64,000 nt of DNA from Panagrolaimus kolymaensis (lineage: Eukaryota; Nematoda; Chromadorea; Rhabditida; Panagrolaimidae), in contig JAJQJQ010000023.1 of the NCBI GenBank assembly GCA_028622995.1, positions 3,162,001 to 3,226,000 on the forward strand, given 5' to 3'. Shown in pieces: positions 13,851 through 24,300 of this stretch. Each line of letters opens with the position of its first letter. The stretch's first letter is position 1. The position numbers and the translations under genes were made by a program. The notes beneath the pieces were generated by a model. That model worked only from the letters and a program-made list of their open reading frames with translations, had not been told where the DNA came from and searched no databases.

Positions 13851-15758
13851 TTAGCATGGTGAATCACAACCTTGTCCAGGAGGAATAAAATTATATGCAT
13901 AATTTGCATTTCGACTTCTTTCTTGGACAATATTAAAAGTTGGATTCAATTCAATTCGACAAATTAGTCGAACATTTAAATTTGTATCAGGATCAAGACA
14001 TCGTAAAATGAAATGTTGACCATGATATACGGTTTTTCCAGGATGATCTTCACAAAGTATGGACCATTTAGAAGTTATTGGAATGATGGCATCATTGTGA
14101 TGAATTTTTTGAGAAAAATATGGTTGTAAAAATGTTTCAGCCGTGAAGCCGTGTTGCAAACAAATGCGAAGGTTTTCTTCGAAATCTTGAAGTTGAAAAT
14201 TATGATTTTGATGGGTTAATTTTAGATATTTTGATAAAGGACGATAAATTGCAGTAAGTATTATTTTTGCTGTTTCATCAGGATCCATAGTTTTAGCCTA
14301 GAAAAAACCAACTTTGTAATTCTTAATTCTTACTCAGCTAAGTTTACAAGATTACCTTAAATTTTGCGTTATTCGTATTTATTGCAAGGACATGGGCAAA
14401 AGCTTCTTCAGCAGCAGATATTAATTCACTTTTCCTCTTTTCACATTTTCTTTCATAATCCAAATTTTGATGATAATGTTCAGCTCGATCTCGACGACCT
14501 CGTCGAACTGCAGCTTGAATTAAAGTTTTTGCATTTGTCACAGAAATGACTCCATTGGCTTCATTAGAATTATTATTTCCAGGTATTTCATCGATTGTAT
14601 AAACTTTAAAACCTGTGGTTGCAGGAATTCCACTTCCTCCAAGTTTAAAACTGCCTTGACCTTCTTTTTTTGATCGAAATTTATATGGGTTAAATGGAGT
14701 AAAAGTAGCTGAATATTTTGAAAGAATTTCTATCACTGCTTCTTGAACAGCTGATTCTCGAATTGAAAACGTATGTGATTCACCATCAGGATCTCGAGTA
14801 ATGTGAACGGTGACATAAATTTGAGGTTGACGAATTTCAAAGAAATACCAAATTGAATGAATTAAAAATGTTGTAATAAGAAGGAGTAAAGCATGAAGAA
14901 GAATATCGACATAATTTGGATTTTTGGGTAACACATCATAAACGACAAATGAAAGACCAAATCCAATGAGAGCAAAAATAAGAAAAAGAGTGAAAGCCAC
15001 CCTTGAAAGCACTATTCTTGGAAGTCTTGCTGATGGACGTTTCGAATGTACTTTCCACGCTGTGACTATTTGAATAACTAAACAAATACCAATAACTAAT
15101 AAAAATCTCTGAAAAATTAAGAAAAAATTAAATTTACTCAATCATTTTATAAATATGTGTCAAAATTATGGTGGTTCAACATTTTGGTGATAAAAGGGAA
15201 AGATTCATACCTGTGAATTGAGATCACATTGAATTCCAGGCCAATCATAACCAAATTGAGGCGCTAGAAATGGAGCTGCAACTATCGCTGGAACTCCAAG
15301 AATTGATAAAAATGAAATAAATCCAGCAAAATTTAATCTGCATATCGAAGAAGGAGAGCAACAACAATGTTTTGTATTATCATCTTTCACAGCTATTCTT
15401 TGATCAAGTCGTTCCCTTTCTAATTTTTGTTGAACCAAAGCTGAATAAGAACAAACTGAAGTACATCCTGATACTACCGTACTTGCATCATTTCCATCCC
15501 AATATGATCTATCATCACGATGAGACATGGAACTCTAAATATTTTTAAAAAAAATTTGTAAAAAACAATATAAAAAAGTCTAACTTTATCAAAACTTTTT
15601 GAATGTGGAAGTAATCCAGCTCGATCCTGATCATATCGAAGTCGATTGAACGCTGAATTTGCAGGCGGTGGTGCTCCAAATCCATTATTAGTGCGTCGAC
15701 TATATCGATTCTGATTATTTCGATATGAGCTTGAAGATGGAGCAGAGACCACAGACAT
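13851..15758 (-). CDS. vang-1: Van Gogh-like planar cell polarity protein
   Basis: Four exons (15758-15585, 15534-15211, 15108-14356, 14297-13851) give about 565 aa. The N-terminal cytosolic part is Ser/Arg-rich and leads into the conserved CTSVCSYSAL segment. Four hydrophobic helices follow: two in exon 2 to early exon 3 (after SICRLNFAGF and around RFLLVIGICL) and two in exon 3. The Vang core block IYVTVHITRDPDGESHTFSI and the C-terminal blocks (YRPLSKYLKLT and CLDPDTNLNVRLICRIE) are clearly family-like. In animals Vang acts in the plasma membrane with Prickle and Frizzled/Dishevelled to set tissue polarity and neurite orientation. The protein ends GQGCDSPC rather than the usual vertebrate-type ETSV PDZ ligand. 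The start ATG opens a 5' region with no in-frame extension. Confidence is high. Confidence 0.93.
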
Positions 15759-17248
15759 TGTGCCTCTTCTTTGTGCCTTGTCTGCTTTTTCTCAAAGGGA
15801 TGTCAAAGCCTTTATTATTCTTCTATTTTTGTTTTTCACTAAAAACAGATGTGTTTGTCCAAGATTAAACATTTCGATAAAAAGAAACATTTCGCGGCAA
15901 AGAAATAATTGAAATTCAACCCACATAAGCTGTGAAAAAAAAGGGAAAACCAGGTCAAATCGAAGAAAATATAAACAAAAGGCTTTTAATTGAAATATAT
16001 AATCTAATCTTAAATAATTCTTCTCAAGTTGGTTGATGGTTATAAAAAATAATAATTAAAAACTAACATAGTTTTTTTTCTTATTCTTTGAGCCGAAAAG
16101 CGCGCGTTTTTATGCCTCGATTGATCGACAAAAAGGGGGAAAGAAAAAAAATGAAAGGAAAATAAAAATGCGTCCTTGTCTGTTCTTCAGTTCTGTTCCT
16201 GCCATCCTTCTCACCCATTTTTGCGTTGCCCTTCGAAATAGAAATAGCGAGGAGGAACGAACCAAAATGCAAATGCAGCTATTGCGCACGGCCCCGTTTT
16301 TTTTTCAGTTTTATTTCAAAAAATAATGACAAAGAGTGATGAACTACGCTTCTCTGTATGATGGCAATATAGGAGGAAAGGAAAAAACCCTGCTGTGCCA
16401 GATCGAACGGGAAAAATGGGAGGAGATGAAAACATCAAAGACATTCGACAAGAGGCCGCTGTTGCGTTGAGGATTTTTGATTGGCGCAACTGAGAGATTT
16501 CCGCTAAAAAAAGTATAATAAAAAGAGCTTTCAATTATTTTTTTTGACGAATTTGGCATTTTCAATTTGTTTCTTACCTTTAGTCTTTGAAAATAGGCAC
16601 ACTTGAGCATACACTTTACAATCAAAATAAAATTTGATTCGTGAGAAACAAAAAAAATTTGGATGGATGTAAAAATGATGGATCACTAATGCTCAAAAGG
16701 CTTTTATAAGTCCAATTAACACAATGTCCTTCAAAAAAAGAACCCAAAATAAAAAAGTAAAAAGGATTGCCGCTACTTTTTTGTTTCAATCGTAGCATTT
16801 TTTCCTCGTTTTTTACAGGTGAAAAAAAACCACGACAAAAACACTAAAAAAAATTTCGCGCAAATTATCATTTTTCATAGTAAAAAAAAGAAACAGATGG
16901 GACGATATGAAAGTGGGAAAACCAGAAGAAAAAATCACAGATGTGGGCCGTTTGATCCAATAATACGGCTTTCGCTAATACACATAACCAAACTTGATAT
17001 TCAAAAAAAATAAGATTGACATAATTTTTTAAAACTTTTTCAATAAATATCTTTGAAAAACAAAGGCATTAAGTCATCAATTTTATTTACACAAACTTTT
17101 TTTAACAAATAAAATTGAAGCTACTTAAAAAATAATTTGAAGATCAAAAAATAAAGATTGTTTTGTAAAATAATACGCTTCAGCGCTGATAAGGAAAAAG
17201 AAATAATAAACAAACGGTTTATTTAAATAAGATAAATATGAATCGAAA
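15759..17248. other. Intergenic, no supported gene
   Basis: This AT-rich stretch separates vang-1 from the tpp2-like gene. The only open frames (around 16.1-16.6 kb) are low-complexity and have no family features. A second possible tail exon of the tpp2-like gene could begin near 17185 after TTATCAG, but no reading phase gives convincing homology. Confidence 0.45.
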
Positions 17249-20200
17249 CTAGCTTGCTGAGTAATAAAAATAATAGTAACAAAGGTAGCCAAGTAACAAA
17301 GTGAACAAAATAGGAATTGAGAAGGTAAGCATACTTCGAGTTGAAAGAGATAGCACACGATTCTTCTGCAACCGCTTAACTATAAGCTTGGGAGGATTTC
17401 GATTAAGATATGCATTTTCATGAAGTTGTGCTAAATAATCATATTTAAGATTCTTCAATAACTGAAAAGGTTCAGATTATTTTTATAATAATTTTAATTT
17501 ATGTAAAAATGATACTTTAATTATAGCTATTTCGGCATCTTTGAAATCCATTGCTGCGTTATTTTCATTTATAATTTTATTGAGGTAGAAAAGTGCTGTT
17601 CCATAACGTTCAAAAACAAGCGCACTTTTAAATTTAATAAAATATAGCCTCTTGTCTGATTCTTCCACATAAAATTTGCTACATTCTTCTTTATCAAGCT
17701 GGATTAAATTATTATCAATAACTATTTTGGGATCTTCAATATTTTCTTCTTAAAAAAAACAAGACTTTTGAATCTTTATCCCTAACTACAACCAAATCTA
17801 CTTTTACTTACTGTTTAATTCATATTGAAGGTTCAAACAAGTTAGTCCCTTATTATGGATTTTAGTTTCTTTTACTTTAAGTTCAGCTTTGATAGGGTTT
17901 AAATAGAATTGACATTTTGTAAATTGCATCGTGAAAGAAATATTTGTTTCCCGAAGATGATTAAGAACTTGACATCTTCTTTCTGTTTTACATGGCCATA
18001 TTGAAAAGTTATAAAAAGGTATGGACTTCGGTGATAGTGTTTGAAATCCATAAAATTCAACTTTAATTTTAAATTTGGATGTGCCTTGGAATCCAGATTT
18101 CTTCACTAGACATATTTCCAAAATATTTTTTTGGTCAACATAAAAACATGCAGTTTCATGTTTATTTTTAGAAAAAAAATAAAAAGCTTTCATAAATTTC
18201 TTTTGTGAACTTTTAATATTTGAAGCCCCAATAATTTAACACTTTCCTGCTTTTAACTTTGATGGATCAATTTCAACTTGAAAAGATTTGTCTTCTGGAA
18301 ATCGAAGAGAATTGGGACATTTAACAAATTTTTCAGCACCTGCAGGAATTTTTAGTGAAAACGTTGTTGTTGTAAAGTAATCATCATAAACTATAAACAA
18401 AGTTATTATGGCTGTCAGTTCATAAAGGAATAATAGTACCTGATGAGGGACTAAATACTGGAGAAATATTAACCATAAAACGCATAGTTTCATTGCATCC
18501 CGATAAATAAATTCCACGAAACATTTTTTCATCATGTTTGACTGAAATTTCTATGTTTATTAAACTATTTGGAATAATATTCATATGTGTTTTCAAAAAT
18601 TCAAAAGCTGTTAACGTTTGTAGGATTCCGCTTCCCATCACCAGCTTATTGTTGTTTTCATTATTACAGTTTAAAGCAGTATTCATTAGAGCTAATTTAA
18701 GATTGAATGAGGATGTTAATAGAGAACAAGCTTTCAACCCAGAAAGTATGCATGCGATATTACCAGCCGCATTCGGAGAACTAATACTTGTTCCCTTAAC
18801 AATTTCTTTTTTCATTGTAAAACATTCAGGTAAATCAGCAATCATAGCGCCAGGAGCTGCTAAATCAACGCCTAAGCCACCATTTAACAGGGGACCATGA
18901 CTAGACCAATGATAATATGTTGGTGAGCTTTTATCGTCAGAAATATTATACAAATGATTTTTCATATCAGAAGAAACTGCTGTTCCAATATTAAAGACCA
19001 AACCAAGATTTGCTTCTTTATCGTACTTTAAAGTTGATAGACAAGGTCCATCGTTTCCCGCAGATTTAACAATTACAATACCATGTTTTTCAGATACTTC
19101 TTTAAAAACTTTAAAGACACTTCTAAAAAAACAAAAAAAACTCTCTTTTTGTTTAAATTTTCACTTACTCATAGGTGCAATAATTTCCGAACGAAAAGGA
19201 ACAATTAATAATATCCACGCCCATCTCAACACACTTTTGTAACTAAATTTATATAATTTATTAAAAAAATAATTAAAGAGTTAAAACTAACCGCCCGTAT
19301 ACAGCCTTTTTTAAAGAGAAATTTACCTGCAAAGATATTCATAAACACGATTTGAGCTCCAGGAGCAAGACCATCTTTATCCTGTTCATGGGGAAAATGG
19401 GCAGCAGCTGCTTGGGCAACCATACTCCCATGTGACTTACGAGACGTAATAATTTCAAGTGAATTTCCATTTTTATTAATATTTAAACAAAATGAAACCT
19501 TCATTTGCTTTTCAACTGTAATGAAACCAAATTCATGTTCATCTCGATAATTAGTTAAAACTTTGACATCCGCCAAATCTCCGCAAAATGAAGTATCTAG
19601 TGCAGCTCTCCAACAAATACCATCATGACATACTATACAATCGGCGACTAATGATTCCTTCGATAAATCTTCTACTGATTCCAAATATGCTTGCATAAAC
19701 ACAGAATCTTCTTTATCTTCTTCAACTTTAGAATTCAAGTTTGATTGCAAATCTTTGTTTTTTTGAGAAATGGATTCTTTTCTAAGTTTCTGTAAAAATA
19801 ATTTTTAAACAGATATTTAAATATTTTGTTTAAATTGTAAGTTAATAACTTACGATAATATCGTCAACTATTGGTTTTGAATATAATTCAGAAATATATT
19901 TGATACCCAAATGCCATTCATTTAATGGATTTTTCCATGAATCAGGAATCTAAAAAAGCTTTAAATATATCAGAAAATTTTTGTTATTTCCAAGAAGCTG
20001 CGCACATGAAAAATATTATTATAAATTTATTCCAATAGATTTTTAAAAAGCTAAATGTTGCATTAAAACAAAAAATCTTTTTTTGTTCAGACGTTGATAA
20101 ACATAAACACCTCTTACAAAAAAGCATTTCACTTTATAAAATTTAGTCATACCAAAAACTTACTTTAAGTTTCCGCCCAGTTAGAGCAATGAGATTTTCG

Positions 20201-20489
20201 TCTGCATCTGAATGCCTTATTATTGAAGTATCAACCTTGCCAGAATCAGTGAAATCGAAACAATCAACAATTTTGGGCAAGCCCGTAGTTGTATATTGCA
20301 ATCCTGGAAGACTGACATCAATTCCTCCATCGAGAATAGCAATAAGAACATCTCTTCCATCATAGTTTGGGTATTTTTTTAAAAACTCTTGCTAAAATAA
20401 ACTAAATATGAAAAGAGTAAGAAACAAAAAAATTAAATTACTTGTTGAGTTATTTCTTTTGGAATATAATGATTTAATATTTTATTCAT
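17249..20489 (-). pseudogene. Tripeptidyl-peptidase II-like subtilase, damaged and short
   Basis: Exons 20489-20442, 20391-20164, 19949-19854, 19789-19292, 19234-19169, 19122-18440, 18390-17812, 17748-17516 and 17461-17249 follow TPP2 closely through the peptidase domain. The catalytic Asp is in [10 protein letters not shown], the His in SHGSMVAQ, the oxyanion Asn in SAGNDGPCLST and the Ser in GTSISSPNA, so all four key residues survive. DTG has become DGG, and the second His of HGTH is lost. Exon 5 carries one extra base in an AAA run (19200-19202, plus strand). Its 66 nt should be 65 to reach the phase-2 start of exon 6, and homology switches frame exactly there. An in-frame TAA (18238-18236) interrupts exon 7, after which homologous-looking sequence continues. 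The tail is several hundred residues shorter than TPP2 and ends in a hydrophobic helix. TPP2 is a giant cytosolic exopeptidase complex. This copy is a decaying paralogue, unless both lesions are assembly errors. Confidence 0.75.
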
Positions 20490-21348
20490 TACTAAAAACT
20501 TTTACATTTGCCACAATAATTCAAAAAATAAGGAATAAGGAGTTAAAATATTTTGTAACTCAAAGTTTATAATATAAGCGTATTTTAAAAATTTCAAAAG
20601 CAACCATGCAATGCAATAATTATTATACCAAATAAAGTGAATTCATAGTTGCAAGTGTTTTTGTCCAAATTTGTTTCAAATCCATACAATGAATAAGGAT
20701 TGCCTTACGCTATCAATTCACAGCTTTAGCTTTAAAAAAAAGGTAAAAGGATACAAGAGCGAAGCATAATAAATAAAAATGTATTTTTTAGTTATCCAAT
20801 AAAATCAATAAATTGTTGACACAAAAAATCAGATTCATTTCTTAGTCTTAATGCTTTCAATCCAGGTGGATATCTTGATGATATCCAAGTAAGTCTGTAT
20901 TGATAAATGTTTTTTTGAAAGAAATCATTAAGAAATCGAAATCAAAAAATTAAGAAAAATCAGATTCGTTATTAAGTTATTGTCGTAAGACTTACAAAAC
21001 AAAATTGCATACTTTTTTGGAATGTTTTTTACCATTTTTTCATCAATTTTAAATTTATTTTACAAAAAAATATAAATTTTTTTACATTAGCTGATATTCA
21101 AATATTTTATTATAATTTTTCTATTGCAAAAAGTTTCCGACTGCCAAATGTTCATTCTTTGATCAGCAGGTTATTATTGCTCGTTTTTTAAAGTCAATTG
21201 TTTGATGATCTTTCTTCAGTGAAAAAGTGCAACAACTTTCTTCATCATTACATTTAACACGTGTGTGTCCTCTTAAAGACAAGAATAAGTTAATAATTCA
21301 ACCTTTTATTATTGCTGAACTTTCAAAATACAAAACTATCAAGTGATA
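20490..21348. other. Divergent intergenic region, nothing coding seen
   Basis: The start codons of the tpp2-like gene (-) and glutaryl-CoA dehydrogenase (+) face away from each other across this 0.86 kb, so any promoters for both should lie here. A TATATAAGCG-like patch is near 20570. I see no motif strong enough to name. Confidence 0.4.
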
Positions 21349-24300
21349 ATGTTAAGTAAAGTTTCACTCAACTTTGGGCGTTCAACTCTTCCTCGATTGG
21401 TTCGATGTAAGTTTTACTTAATTATTATTATTTTATTATTTATCTTTTTAGTTAACAGCACATTCGATTATAAAGATGCTTTTGGACTTCATGAACAGCT
21501 TACTGATGAAGAAAATGCTTTAAGAACTCAAGCTCATGAATATTGCCAAGAAAAACTTTTACCAAGAGTAACAAAAGCATATCGAGAAGAAAGTTAGTCA
21601 TTTTTTACACAAATATTATTTAATCTAATCGAGTTTTTTTAAAGGTTTTGATCCAAGGGTTATTCCTGAGATGGGAGAAATGGGATTACTTGGGGCGCCA
21701 TATGAAGTAAAGCTTTCAATATTTTTGACATTCTCTTCTTAAATACAAAATTTTTAAGGGTTATGGTTGTGCTGGTGTTTCATCTGTTGGATATGGTTTA
21801 ATAGCTCGAGAAGTTGAAAGAGTTGATAGTGGATATCGATCAACTATGAGCGTTCAAACAAGCTTAGTTATTGGTCCAATTTATAATTACGGTATGTTTT
21901 TCTTTCCATTTTATGTACTTTTAATATTTGAATTATTTTTAGGAAGTGAAGAACAAAAGCAAAAATATATTCCTGATCTTGCTGCTGGTAAAAAAATTGG
22001 TGCTTTTGGCTTAACCGAACCTAATCATGGCTCAGATCCCGGTGGAATGGAAACGCATGCAAAATGGAATGAATCTAAAAAAACATATAAAATAAGTGGA
22101 ACTAAAACTTGGATATCAAATGCTCCCGTTGCTGATGTTTTTATTATTTGGGCAAGAAGTGATCGTCATAACAATCAAATCAAGGTACAAATTTACTGTG
22201 TTCTTTCTCTTTAATTTGACTTTTTTTATTTAGGGTTTTATTCTTGAACGTGGTATGAAAGGGTTAGAAACTCCCAAGATCGAGGGAAAATTGTCTCTTC
22301 GTGCAAGTGTTACTGGTCAAATTGCTATGGATGAAGTCGTCGTACCAGAAGAAAATTTACTTCCAAATGCTGCAGGTTTAGCTGGTCCTTTTGGCTGTGA
22401 GTTTTTTTCGTTTTTCCAATATAAAAAATAATAATTTATTCTCTCTTTTAAGGTCTCAATAATGCTCGTCTTGGAATTGCTTGGGGTGCTTTGGGAGCTG
22501 CTGAAGCTTGCTTCCATTATGCAAGAGAATATGCTCTTGAAAGGTTAGTTTTATTTTATTAATTTTTTACTGAAAAATATTTTAAATAAGGAAACGATGA
22601 TCTATTAAGCTTGATCGTATAAGATTATTAGTGAAAAAGACCTTCGCAATTTTTTGAATTCCTGCAGAAAAGAAGAAGGTTGCTGTAGCTGCAAAAATTC
22701 GATTTTCCATAAATAAATCAATGACGCAAAAAAGAAGCATTTCAAAAACTAAATGGGGCCATTCATTACCATAAACAAAAACATTGCTGTACGCCATTTC
22801 TGAGGGATCTCTGCAAAATATTGATTAGCATTGGACATTATAACCTTGCTTACCTTGTAAAGTTTCCAATTGTTGAAGTATCATTTAATTCTAATCCTAA
22901 AATCTCTTCAATAAGTTTTGGTTCAGTAATAACATAATCGACATCAGCGCTGGCATGATCCACAACGTCTTTAAGAAATTGATTTAATTCTTCATAAATT
23001 TTCGAGATGTTTTCAACTTTTGATGTATGTTTGTCGCCGCCGCTTAATCTTACATTTACAACTTGAGCGGGGCTTCTTAATGGACCTGTGATTTGTTCAT
23101 ACTTTTCTCGAAATTGCATTGGGAGATTCATTACAAAGGTTTGTATTTCACTGTTGCTTTCAAGTCCTCGCAAAGCACAAAGGTTATCTCGCTCACGTTT
23201 GAGAAATTCATTCATTTCTTGCATTCCTGTATCAGCCAAACCATGAACCGATCGACCATGAATGTAAAAGCCTCGAAGGGGATGAGTCAAAGCCATAACA
23301 CTTACATTTGCAACTGAACACAAATCCATAAAATTTCTGAATGGGTCAACAAATTTTTCAACGATTAAAACATGGAATAGCCATTGAATTAATCCAATAA
23401 TGAGATAAAAAGATAAATTAACGGCAAAGCGACTGAGTCGTGTTTCAGCAAATTCTTTTGGTTGATCACCTCTTGCAAATCCGGGTTGAACTATAGCATA
23501 ATCTTTGAAATCAAAAAACTCAAGAATCAATAAAATTAAAATCATTTGACATGCAATGCTTGTTTTTCGATAATTTTGTAATTCATTCCATTCATTTGCA
23601 ACAAAATAAGTTCTCCAAATTACAGGAGGTTTTGTTGCTTTGTTATCAACGGTTAAAATTATATCTGATGAAGGATTAGGAAGATGAATTTGTTCGGTTT
23701 CCAAAGTTCTCGGCCTTTCCCAATCAATAAAAAATGTTTCGGTTAAAACTAAAGTTGCATATAAATGAATTAAAGCTATGAGCCTTAAACCAAGAGCGAT
23801 GGAAACATAAATAATAAAAGACCATTCTTGATCTTCTGTTAAAAGGACATACATGTAATGATGTTGAAGCTTGTAAGCAAAAGTTATCCATGCAGCCATG
23901 CAACCAATAACCAAAAGGAATATATTTGAAATTATTTCAGTCATGTACAAGATTAATTTGATTACAGTACTTGTATCAATTATTTGCTTTCCTGCTCTTC
24001 GACCCTAAAAAATTTGTGAGCTTATTTATTAGTTGTGAAATTTTATATATATTTATTTACCCAAGCATATGCTCTTAAAGCTCCCCATAATACACTTGTT
24101 GAACAAAATACCGCCATTAAAACTTCAATAGTTTTATCATGGCGTCGGGAATCAATTGAATAATTTATTTGAAATGTCGAAGTCAAAGTTTGAGAATTTG
24201 TTTTTAAGAGAGACTCTACGAGTGAATTTAAAGATTTTCGAAGTCGGCGGAACAAATTTTTTTAAAATTTTTTTCTGTTGTTACCAATCGGTTCTAAAAA

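Noticed and set aside
16081..16625. Minus-strand frames of 63-93 codons upstream of vang-1
   Set aside because: They overlap each other in different frames with no domain, splice structure or conserved-looking blocks.
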